In this document: piece after piece, positions 14,765-22,252 of the stretch
Layout of the letters: each line of letters begins with the position of its first letter
Numbering within the stretch: the stretch's first letter is position 1
IMG/VR virus record: IMGVR_UViG_3300032236_000044
Span: 1-25,241 of that record
DNA from: a virus
Length of the DNA stretch: 25,241 bases
Reading direction: 5' to 3' (one strand)
Notes under the pieces: generated by a model
Database searches by the model: none
Told to the model about the DNA's origin: nothing
Seen by the model: the letters and a program-made list of their open reading frames with translations, nothing else
Program-made: the position numbers and the translations under genes

Positions 14765-17083
14765 ATGACATCAGTTAATCTTTCATATTTTGCTGGAGCA
14801 GGGGCACAATTTTTTGATAATAATGGTGTTCCCTTAGCTGGTGGATTGTTATATACATATTCAGCAGGAACAACAACACAATTAGCAACATATACATCAA
14901 GCTCAGGTTCTGTTGCTAATTCAAATCCTATTGTTTTAGATGCTAGTGGCAGGGTTTCTAATGAAATTTGGTTAATTAGTGGTTCTACTTACAAATTTGT
15001 ATTGCAAACAGCATTTGCTGTGCAAATTGGTTCTTATGACAATATTCCTGGTATTAATGATTTATCCACACTTTATGCTTCAACAGGATCATCATTAGTT
15101 GGATATACATTAGGGGCAACTGGAGCAACTACAACTAATGTACAAGCTAAGTTACAACAAACAATTAGTTTAAAAGATTTTGGTGCTGTTGGAAACGGAT
15201 CAACTGACGATACTACTGCTATTACAAATGCAATAAATTATTTAAATTCTAATTCTTGTGTTTTAACTGGTGGAGATTCTTTATATTTAGTTCAATATGG
15301 TGTATTGCCAAATATAACTAAAGCAAATTCTGTTTTGGCTAATATTAATTTTATTGGTAAGCCAGGAACAAACGGAACTTTATTGGGAATAACTGGTAAT
15401 TATGTTACTTTAAGAGATATAAATATTAATGGAAACCAAGCAAATTTAAGTAGTGGTAATGGTGGTAATTTGTTAATTATCAATGGAGCATCTAGTTCAA
15501 GCCTTGCTTCATACACAACTTTAGATAATGTTGTTTTACAGAACTCAAGTAGCGTAGGATTAAATATTAAATATGCAACTTATGTTAATTGTGTGAATTG
15601 TAATTTTAGTAATAATGCAAGTCTTGGTATTCAAACTTATGTATCTTCATATTTAAACTTTGTTAATTGTCAAGTAAATGCCAATGGATACGGATTCCAA
15701 AACACAAGAACTTATCCAATTAATACATCAAGTTCAAATCAAATTGGTTTTGGTGCTGCAATAAGATGCACAACACATCACACAACATTTACAAATTGCC
15801 AGTTTAATGACAATGGACGTGATGGTATATCAGTAGGTCAAGGAAGTTTTGAAGCTAAATTTACAGCCTGTCAAGCCTTAAGAAATGGTGATGGTGGATT
15901 TACTGCTAATCAAGACAACACAAGTACAGGGTTACCTGGTGAAGGATTGCCTCCTTATGATTTATGGTATGACAATTGTGAAGCCTGTGATAACTATACA
16001 AGCGGCATATCTTTATATTGTCCTGTTTCTGGTGTACAAGTAATTGGCGGAAGTTATTACAATAATCATAGAGAAGCTGGAGATCAGGCATCAGAAACAT
16101 CATCATTTTTTAATGGTATTTATGTTGCTGGTACATCTTCCGATGTTGTTATAAGAGGAGCAAGATGTTATGACAATAGAAACTTTACAAGTGTTCCTAC
16201 TGGAGCAACTGCAACTGGAAGTGGGCCGTATACTATATCTGTAAATAATTGGGTAGTAGGAACAATGAACTACTATCCAAAATTGGCTTTTTATAATCCA
16301 TCAGGTGTATTTTTTGGATATGGTCAAATAACATCAGAAACTACTACAAGTGTAAGTTTTAATTTAACTTCTTACAATGCAGTAACTCCTAGTAATTTAG
16401 GTGGTGGTTGGTATGTAACACAAAGAGTCCAACATAATGGATTATTTATTGACAATGGTTCTAATGGTTCAGTTGATGCTGTTTGCAATGGTCACATGCA
16501 AGGGCCGAGTGCGGTAGCGGCAATTACCGGTTTTGATATTATTTCTGGTGGATATGCCAATGGACAAAACATTGATTTAGCAAGATATGTTTTAGATGCA
16601 ACAGAACTTTTAACTAATCCTACATTTGATTCAAATACAACTGGATGGACAGGAAACTATCCAGGTGGAAGTTTTGGTGTAGATACCTCAACTGTTAGAT
16701 CGCCTGGTTCTGGAAAACTCGTTGGAGGTAGTTCAAATGTTGCAAATGCAGATGCTACTTTAGTTACGAGTGCTTCAAGTTATGCTTCTGGTGGATGGAT
16801 AAGATTTTCTGCTTGGGTAAATACTACTGCATATAATGGAGCAGGAATTACTTTATTTTGGAATGGTACATCTCAAACAACAGCTTTATCTTCATTAGGT
16901 GAAGGTATATGGGAATTGCTTGAAATAACTGCATTTATACCAACGGGTAGCACAGGAATTGGCGCAAGAATAAATGTAAATGCAGGAGTTACTGCATATT
17001 TCGACAATTTATCTTTAAGAGGTATTGCTCCGCCAAGAGGCGGTAATAATTTAGGAATTGGTTGGAATGATCAACCATATTAA
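14765..17083 (+). CDS. tailspike with pectate-lyase-like beta-helix and C-terminal carbohydrate-binding-like domain
   Basis: This is a 772-residue protein with RBS AAGGT. Residues 8-90 (FFDNNGVPLAGGLLYTYSAG, VLDASGRVSNEIWL, YKFVL) are an N-terminal attachment domain of the kind shared by many podovirus tailspikes. ISLKDFGAVGNGSTDDTTAI (about 135-155) opens a pectate lyase-type right-handed beta-helix. Its rungs run to about 580 with NCNFSNNA, NCQVNANGYGFQN, NCQFNDNGRDGISVG and ALRNGDGGFTAN. Residues about 616-755 (LLTNPTFDSNTTGWTG... AYFDNLSLRGI) look like a carbohydrate-binding jelly roll. Tailspikes of this build bind and often hydrolyse O-antigen or capsule. The catalytic residues and the glycan cannot be read from sequence alone. 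Confidence 0.87.
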   Translation: MTSVNLSYFAGAGAQFFDNNGVPLAGGLLYTYSAGTTTQLATYTSSSGSVANSNPIVLDASGRVSNEIWLISGSTYKFVLQTAFAVQIGSYDNIPGINDLSTLYASTGSSLVGYTLGATGATTTNVQAKLQQTISLKDFGAVGNGSTDDTTAITNAINYLNSNSCVLTGGDSLYLVQYGVLPNITKANSVLANINFIGKPGTNGTLLGITGNYVTLRDININGNQANLSSGNGGNLLIINGASSSSLASYTTLDNVVLQNSSSVGLNIKYATYVNCVNCNFSNNASLGIQTYVSSYLNFVNCQVNANGYGFQNTRTYPINTSSSNQIGFGAAIRCTTHHTTFTNCQFNDNGRDGISVGQGSFEAKFTACQALRNGDGGFTANQDNTSTGLPGEGLPPYDLWYDNCEACDNYTSGISLYCPVSGVQVIGGSYYNNHREAGDQASETSSFFNGIYVAGTSSDVVIRGARCYDNRNFTSVPTGATATGSGPYTISVNNWVVGTMNYYPKLAFYNPSGVFFGYGQITSETTTSVSFNLTSYNAVTPSNLGGGWYVTQRVQHNGLFIDNGSNGSVDAVCNGHMQGPSAVAAITGFDIISGGYANGQNIDLARYVLDATELLTNPTFDSNTTGWTGNYPGGSFGVDTSTVRSPGSGKLVGGSSNVANADATLVTSASSYASGGWIRFSAWVNTTAYNGAGITLFWNGTSQTTALSSLGEGIWELLEITAFIPTGSTGIGARINVNAGVTAYFDNLSLRGIAPPRGGNNLGIGWNDQPY

Positions 17084-17091
17084 GGATAAAA

Positions 17092-18069
17092 ATGACTACA
17101 CCTAATGACATTATTAGCAGAGCATTAAAGGATATTGGTGCTTTAGAGGCTGGTGAAACTCCAACTGCTGAAGCATCTCAGGATGCTTTTGATATGTTGC
17201 AAGATATGTTAGATCAATGGTCTAACGAAGATATGATGGTGTTTTATAAAAATGAAATTATATTTCCAATTACACCTGGTCAAACTCAATACACTATTGG
17301 GCCAGGCGGTCAAATTGGTGCAACATTTACTGGAAGTATTACTAATAATATTCTCACTATTACTAGTATCCAGTCTGGGGGCATATCTCTTGGTCAAACT
17401 CTTAGTGGAACTGGTATTACAGCAGGGACTACTATTGTTCAAATGCTCACAGGGGCGGGAAACAATGTAAATGAGGCTGGAACTTATTTATTAAATACAA
17501 CTTATGCAACTCCTATAACAAGCGAGTCAATTCGTAGTTATTATCAACGTCCATTAAGACTTAATTCTTGTTTTGTTAGAATTAATACTTATTCTAATGG
17601 TCAACCAATTACAAATGGAGGACTAGATTACCCAGTTTCAGTATTGAATATTGAACAATACGAAATGATTGGTCTTAAGACGTTAAATGGGCCTTGGCCT
17701 AAAGCTATTTATTATGAGCCAACTGAGACATTAGGTAATATTTATGTGTGGCCTAATCCAAGTCAAGGTGAGATGCACATATTTGTAGATCAATTATTTC
17801 AAAGATTTACAACCCAGTTTGATAATATCAATCTTCCACAAGGCTATAACATGGCTTTGAGATGGTGTCTAGCTGAAAGACTAATGCCTATGTATGGCAA
17901 AGCCTCACCAACACAAATTCAGATGATTATGAAGTTTGCTGCACAAGGCAAGTCTACTGTTAAGCGCACAAACATGAATCCTGCAATTGTGTCTACCTAT
18001 GCCGATTCCTTGCTTGTTGGAAGACAAAAAGATGCAGGCTGGATACTTAGTGGCGGGTTCTTCAGATGA
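17092..18069 (+). CDS. tail accessory factor, P22 gp4-like, with inserted domain
   Basis: The 325-residue protein opens like P22 gp4: IISRALKDIGALEAGETPTAEASQDAFDMLQDMLDQWSNE (7-46), then FPITPGQTQYTIGPGG (58-73). After residues 76-146, which are an extra beta domain, the family sequence resumes with RPLRLNSCFVRI (153-164), IYYEPTETLGNIYVWPNPS (206-224) and NMALRWCLAERLMPMYGK (253-270). P22 gp4 has 166 residues, so this version is about twice as long, partly from the insertion. gp4 binds the portal after packaging to close the channel and start tail assembly. The gene has RBS AAGGATA and overlaps the next ATG by four bases. Confidence 0.9.
   Translation: MTTPNDIISRALKDIGALEAGETPTAEASQDAFDMLQDMLDQWSNEDMMVFYKNEIIFPITPGQTQYTIGPGGQIGATFTGSITNNILTITSIQSGGISLGQTLSGTGITAGTTIVQMLTGAGNNVNEAGTYLLNTTYATPITSESIRSYYQRPLRLNSCFVRINTYSNGQPITNGGLDYPVSVLNIEQYEMIGLKTLNGPWPKAIYYEPTETLGNIYVWPNPSQGEMHIFVDQLFQRFTTQFDNINLPQGYNMALRWCLAERLMPMYGKASPTQIQMIMKFAAQGKSTVKRTNMNPAIVSTYADSLLVGRQKDAGWILSGGFFR
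17317..17529 (+). other. GTGI-type beta domain inserted in the gp4-like protein
   Basis: Residues 76-146 (TFTGSITNNILTITSIQSGG, GQTLSGTGITAGTTI, NEAGTYLLNTTYA) lie between YTIGPGG and RPLRLNS, which are adjacent in shorter members of the family. A related domain is found in the long fibre (11862-12065). Confidence 0.65.
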
Positions 18070-19553
18070 GCGATTTTGGCTTTGTTGGCCCATCTTACGA
18101 AGCTGCATCCATTTATCAGGAAGCGCAAGAGTGCATCAATTTTTATCCTGAAATTGATCCTGAAATTGATCCTTTAAAACCTCCCGGAAGTCGAGGTGTA
18201 GTTGCTTTGTATCCAACGCCAGGACTTACATCTATTTTGTCTTTAAACCCAGCTCCAATAAGAGGGATGAGGACACTTTCTGGAGGTAAATATCTAATTG
18301 TTGTTGCTGGTGCAATTGTGTATTCAGTTACCTATTCATCTGCATTAGGCTATCAATCCACACAAATTGGGTCATTAACTACCACAACTGGTCAAGTATC
18401 TATTACTGATAATGTAACCACAAATTTAGGATTAGTTGCTTATATTGTTGATGGAACAAATAGATATTATTGGCAAACAGGACAAGCATCATTGGTTATG
18501 TTGCCATCAACAGATGGGCCATGGCAAGGAGCAAACATTTGTGATGTTGTGGATAATTATATTATTTACAATCAACCAAATACACAACTTTGGGCAGCAA
18601 CAGACCTGGGGTTAGTTACATCCAATAATGCTTATTACGGCTCTAAAGATGGCGCTCCTGACCCGCTTGTTTCACTTATAGTAGATCATAGACAAGTATT
18701 TTTGCTTGGTGAATTTACTTCGGAAATGTGGACAGATGTAGGAAATGTAATACCTGGCATTATTAGTTTCCCTTTCCAAAGGGTTACAGGAACATCTGTA
18801 CAGCATGGCATTGCAGCGCCTTTTTCGGTAGCAAGATTTGGTGAGCAATTTGCGTTTGTTAGCCAAGATCAACTAGGTCAAAACATTATTGGTGTAATGC
18901 AGGGCTATTCTTTTAAAAGAATAAGTACCCATGCTGTAGAACAAACTTTAATGAACCAATACATAGCAGATGCTATTGCTTATACATATCAGCTCGATGG
19001 TCATGAATTTTATGTGGTTACATTTCCAACTATTAATATTACATGGGTTTACGATTTAACTACAGAAATGTGGCATAAATGGTTGGCTTGGGATGGAACA
19101 CAATTTAATAGACATAGATCAAATTGTGGTGCATTTTTTAACAATGTTTATTTGGTTGGAGATTATCAAAATGGTCAAATCTACCAATTAGATAATGCTG
19201 TTTATACTGATGCAGGAAATACTATTAGAAGGCTCAGGAGAGCACCACATTTGGTAACTGATTTGCAAAGACAGTATTTTGCTGAATTACAGATACAGTT
19301 TCAGCCTGGTGTGGGGTTAGAAAATGGTCAAGGAAAAAATCCACAGGCTATGCTGAGATGGTCAAATGATGGCGGTTCTACCTATTCCAATGAGCATTGG
19401 TGTACTATTGGTGCGGTTGGGAAATACAGGAATCGTGCCATTTGGAGAAGACTTGGTACGGCTAGGGACAGAATTTATGAGGTTAGCATCAGCGATCCAG
19501 TTAAAGCGGTGATAGTGAGCGCCAACCTTAAAGCAGAAGTGGGTGAAAACTAA
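18066..19553 (+). CDS. packaged-DNA stabilisation protein, P22 gp10-like
   Basis: The 495-residue protein (P22 gp10: 472) starts with the family pattern GPSYEAASIYQEAQECINFYPEID and GVVALYPTPGLTSIL, then RGMRTLSGGKYLIVVAG. It continues with beta-propeller-like blocks (YWQTGQASLVMLPSTDGPW, SLIVDHRQVFLLGEFTSEMW, GISFPFQRVTGTSVQHGIAA and following). A recognisable C-terminal part is LRRAPHLVTDLQRQYFAELQIQFQPGVG with ARDRIYEVSISDPVKAVI. gp10 sits below gp4 and keeps packaged DNA in the head. The ATGA overlap with the gp4-like gene fits stoichiometric production. A 12-bp in-frame tandem repeat near the N-terminus gives PEIDPEIDP. Confidence 0.92.
   Translation: MSDFGFVGPSYEAASIYQEAQECINFYPEIDPEIDPLKPPGSRGVVALYPTPGLTSILSLNPAPIRGMRTLSGGKYLIVVAGAIVYSVTYSSALGYQSTQIGSLTTTTGQVSITDNVTTNLGLVAYIVDGTNRYYWQTGQASLVMLPSTDGPWQGANICDVVDNYIIYNQPNTQLWAATDLGLVTSNNAYYGSKDGAPDPLVSLIVDHRQVFLLGEFTSEMWTDVGNVIPGIISFPFQRVTGTSVQHGIAAPFSVARFGEQFAFVSQDQLGQNIIGVMQGYSFKRISTHAVEQTLMNQYIADAIAYTYQLDGHEFYVVTFPTINITWVYDLTTEMWHKWLAWDGTQFNRHRSNCGAFFNNVYLVGDYQNGQIYQLDNAVYTDAGNTIRRLRRAPHLVTDLQRQYFAELQIQFQPGVGLENGQGKNPQAMLRWSNDGGSTYSNEHWCTIGAVGKYRNRAIWRRLGTARDRIYEVSISDPVKAVIVSANLKAEVGEN
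18147..18170 (+). repeat. 12-bp tandem duplication within the gp10-like gene
   Basis: Two identical copies of CCTGAAATTGAT stand in tandem and in frame, encoding PEID twice. It looks like a recent slippage duplication. Confidence 0.85.
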
Positions 19554-19798
19554 TGGCAACATCTAGTTCTAGCGGTAATATTATTTGGCCTAGAGTGCCA
19601 TTTATTGATCCTAGCTCTGGACAGCCTGCCTTGCCTTGGTTGCTTTGGTTGCAAAGTCCTAATTTTGTTAGCGTAAAAACTGGGCAACAAACAATCCAAG
19701 GTAGTCAAGAAATTACAGGTAATTCAACAATTGATGGAAATGAAATTGTAAAAGGCACTTTGACTGCCTTAGGTGGTATTTCTGGAGGTACATTTTGA
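19553..19798 (+). CDS. small virion-type protein, unknown
   Basis: The 81-residue protein has its ATG sharing one base with the gp10-like stop. It contains WPRVPFIDPSSGQPALPWLLWLQSPNFVS (12-40), a Pro/Trp-rich motif common in small phage proteins after the gp10 homologue. A beta-repeat-like end follows (GSQEITGNSTIDGNEIVKGTLTALGG). It occupies the place where P22 has its tail needle (gp26), but it is much shorter than gp26 and has no coiled coil, so that role is not supported. Its stop overlaps the TTG start of the cupin gene. Confidence 0.72.
   Translation: MATSSSSGNIIWPRVPFIDPSSGQPALPWLLWLQSPNFVSVKTGQQTIQGSQEITGNSTIDGNEIVKGTLTALGGISGGTF
19784..19789 (+). promoter_or_regulatory. RBS selecting the TTG start of the cupin gene
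   Basis: GGAGGT ends five bases before TTG 19795, inside the end of the preceding gene. It supports a coupled TTGA start/stop rather than the internal ATG at residue 10. Confidence 0.65.
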
Positions 19799-20145
19799 AT
19801 CACGCAGATATTTTTAGCCAAATGGAAGGCCACATGGAAGTTGATTTAGGCACAATTCATCATTTTTCAGATGGTGTTTATGCTAAAGAAATGGTAATAC
19901 CTAAGGGTTTTCTTGTTGGCCAACACATGCACAAATATTCACATTTGAGTATTTTGAGCAAGGGTAAAGTGATTTTACGCACAGATATAAGCGAAAAAGA
20001 ATATAGCGCTCCAGCGTGTATAGAGATAAAATCGGGGTTACACCACTCGATTGAAGCGTTGGAAGACTCAATTTGGTATTGCATCCATGCTACGGACGAA
20101 AAAGATGCGTCTAAAGTGGATGACGTTTTAATTCAAAGGGGATAA
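19795..20145 (+). CDS. cupin-fold protein
   Basis: The 116-residue protein starts at TTG, coupled by TTGA overlap and a GGAGGT site. Motif 1 is QHMHKYSHLSILSKGKV (43-59): H44, H46 and H50 as metal ligands and G57 as the turn. Motif 2 is SGLHHSIEAL (80-89) with H83/H84. So a single-domain cupin with intact metal-binding residues is likely. Cupins include isomerases, dioxygenases and sugar-binding proteins; this short form gives no substrate. Its location between tail genes and the ejection module suggests a virion or assembly role, such as glycan modification or binding. That is inference. Confidence 0.75.
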   Translation: MNHADIFSQMEGHMEVDLGTIHHFSDGVYAKEMVIPKGFLVGQHMHKYSHLSILSKGKVILRTDISEKEYSAPACIEIKSGLHHSIEALEDSIWYCIHATDEKDASKVDDVLIQRG

Positions 20146-20147
20146 TT

Positions 20148-20948
20148 ATGCCTATAGGATGGGGAATAGCAGCCGCTGCGGGGCTAGGATTAATTGGCGC
20201 TAATAAACAGGCAAGTGCAGCTACAGCTGCGGCTAATACACAAGCACAGGCATCTCAATCTGCACAAAATCAATTACAACAAAACTTCCAGACATTAGCG
20301 CCTAATTACAATCCTTATTTGCAAACTGGTCAAGCTGGTTTAGCTGATTTAAACGCTGCAATTCCTAGTTTAACTGCTCAACAACCAGCATACAAACCTT
20401 TTACGGCACAAGATTTAAATGCTAATCTAGCGCCTAATTATCAGTTTATGTTGCAACAAGGCTTGGGAGCACAAAGCCAAGGATTAAATGCTAGTGGCGG
20501 AGGTTCTAACATTGGAATTGCTGGAACTAAGTTTGCAGAAGATTATGCTTCTAATGCGTATCAAAATGCTTTACAAAACTACATGGGTCAACAAAACCAA
20601 GCATTTAATCAATCACAAACACAACAAACTAATATATACAACAAGTTGCTTGGCATAGCTGGAGTTGGTCAAAACGCTGTATCTGGATTGTCTAATCTTG
20701 CCACAGGTAATGCAACAAATATTGCTAATCTTGGAGTTGGGTCTGCTAATGCGGTCGCACAAGGACAAGTTGGAAGTGCTGCAGCTCAAGCGCAAGGCTT
20801 AAACAGTATTGGTCAAGGCGTTACATTGGCTTCTATTTTAAACCCGGCTAATGCTGGTGGAACTAATGTAAGTGGGGCAAATGGTGTTTCAAATTATTTC
20901 AACAATAATACTAGCTCGACTCCATCTTGGTGGAATTCTCAAGGATAA
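20148..20948 (+). CDS. internal virion / DNA-ejection protein (gp7-like position)
   Basis: The 266-residue Ala/Gln/Asn-rich protein has a strong RBS (AAGGGGA). An N-terminal hydrophobic helix (GWGIAAAAGLGLIGA, 4-18) is followed by Ala/Gln repeats (AATAAANTQAQASQSAQNQL). Then comes the pattern of phage ejection proteins: LAPNYNPYLQTGQAGLADLNA, LAPNYQFMLQQGLGAQSQGLNASGGG, FAEDYASNAYQNALQNYMGQ, and IAGVGQNAV. It is the first of three genes in the order of P22 gp7-gp20-gp16, whose products leave the virion and form a conduit through the cell envelope. The match is by pattern and position. The C-terminus is Asn/Ser-rich. Confidence 0.78.
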   Translation: MPIGWGIAAAAGLGLIGANKQASAATAAANTQAQASQSAQNQLQQNFQTLAPNYNPYLQTGQAGLADLNAAIPSLTAQQPAYKPFTAQDLNANLAPNYQFMLQQGLGAQSQGLNASGGGSNIGIAGTKFAEDYASNAYQNALQNYMGQQNQAFNQSQTQQTNIYNKLLGIAGVGQNAVSGLSNLATGNATNIANLGVGSANAVAQGQVGSAAAQAQGLNSIGQGVTLASILNPANAGGTNVSGANGVSNYFNNNTSSTPSWWNSQG

Positions 20949-20950
20949 AT

Positions 20951-22252
20951 ATGGCTATTCAATCATTCCAAGCACCTACAACTACACCAGTTAAAGGCAC
21001 ATCTTTAGCAGAGATGATGCAGATGGCGCAGTCTGCTCAAGCATTGCAACAGGCTAGACAATTAAATCCTGTACAACTTCAACAAGCAGAACAGGCATTA
21101 GAACAGGCAAAAATTGGAACTGAAAAAGCTAAAAGAACACTAGAGCCAGAAGTATCTAAATCAGAATCTGAGGCCAAAAGACTTAAATTGGTTGCAGAAC
21201 AAACTGGTGTTGATGTTACAAATCATTATGCGAACATTGCTCGTGGAGTTTATGGCGGTCTGCTGACTGATCCAGACTTTCAAAAAGGCGATGCAAAGAA
21301 AATGGTAGAAAAGCTAGATAAAGCAAAAGTGTTTTTAGAAGATGTTGGTATTCCAATGCACGATTCTAAAATGCACGACTCTTTAATCCAAGCAGCCAAA
21401 AGCAATCCAAAAGAAGCGTATCAGTTAATTAAAAATGGCGTACAACAAGCGGGTACAAATGCCGAGCAGTTTGGTCAAGTCAATGCACCTGCGACATATG
21501 TCAATACTGGTCAAATGCAAGTGCCTATTTATCAGTCACCATATCAAGGTGGTGGGCCAGGAAATACTCCTGCAATTCAAAATCAATTGCCACCATCAAC
21601 TCCAACAATAAGTCCAACTGGACAACCTGGTTATCTTGGCGCACAGGGGCAAAAAGGATTTGTGCCTAGTCAATTACCTCCAAACGCAGGAGTTGGTGCA
21701 GAAGATTTAAAACAAGTATTTTCTGATGCACAAACAGCGCAAAACAGAATTGGTTTATTGCAAAACATTAAAGACTTGGCAAATAAATCATTTACTGGTG
21801 TTGGCGGTTCAAGAAAAGAATTTGTTACCGGCATAGCAAATGCAATTGGAGTGCCTGTGTTTGAAATTGAAAAAGCTAACACAGATGTATTGGCTAAAAA
21901 TTCTGCACTTCTTTCACTTGCTGGTGGTAATACCGATTTAGCAAGACAACTTGCTGAAGCTGCAAATCCAAATAAGAAAATGAATGTTGAGGCAATTAAA
22001 GAAGCATCTAATCAATTAATTGCACAAGAAAGATTAAAACAGAAAAAAGCTGAATTTTTACAACCTTTTGCAAATGACCCATTAACATTACAACAAAAAT
22101 CATTAGAATTTGCAAAAATAGCTGATCCTAGATTGTTACAAGAAATGACCCCAGAACAAGTCAAATCTTTAAAACAATCTATGAGTCCTGATGAACGTAA
22201 AGAGTTTGCACAAAAACTAGCAGAAGCTAGAAGATTAGGATTGGTTAAATAA
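20951..22252 (+). CDS. internal virion / DNA-ejection protein (gp20-like position)
   Basis: This 433-residue protein is read from ATG 20951, three bases after the previous stop with RBS AAGGA. An ATG at 20927 in the same frame lacks an RBS and overlaps the upstream gene. Residues 15-75 are a Gln/Ala/Glu-rich coiled coil (LQQARQLNPVQLQQAEQALE and on). A helical region (residues 85-165) follows, then a Pro/Gly/Gln-rich linker (190-255) and a helical C-terminal domain with GVGGSRKEFVTGIANAIGVP and TDLARQLAEAANP. Helical, Gln-rich proteins of this size in this place are ejection proteins in P22-like phages. The position matches gp20 (471 residues), but clear sequence homology cannot be asserted by eye. 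Confidence 0.75.
   Translation: MAIQSFQAPTTTPVKGTSLAEMMQMAQSAQALQQARQLNPVQLQQAEQALEQAKIGTEKAKRTLEPEVSKSESEAKRLKLVAEQTGVDVTNHYANIARGVYGGLLTDPDFQKGDAKKMVEKLDKAKVFLEDVGIPMHDSKMHDSLIQAAKSNPKEAYQLIKNGVQQAGTNAEQFGQVNAPATYVNTGQMQVPIYQSPYQGGGPGNTPAIQNQLPPSTPTISPTGQPGYLGAQGQKGFVPSQLPPNAGVGAEDLKQVFSDAQTAQNRIGLLQNIKDLANKSFTGVGGSRKEFVTGIANAIGVPVFEIEKANTDVLAKNSALLSLAGGNTDLARQLAEAANPNKKMNVEAIKEASNQLIAQERLKQKKAEFLQPFANDPLTLQQKSLEFAKIADPRLLQEMTPEQVKSLKQSMSPDERKEFAQKLAEARRLGLVK

Noticed and set aside
19553-19798. gp26-like tail needle
   Set aside because: The position fits, but the protein is only 81 residues and has no trimeric coiled coil.
20927-22252. Start of the second ejection protein at ATG 20927
   Set aside because: It has no RBS and overlaps the upstream gene. 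ATG 20951 has AAGGA at the right distance and follows the upstream stop.
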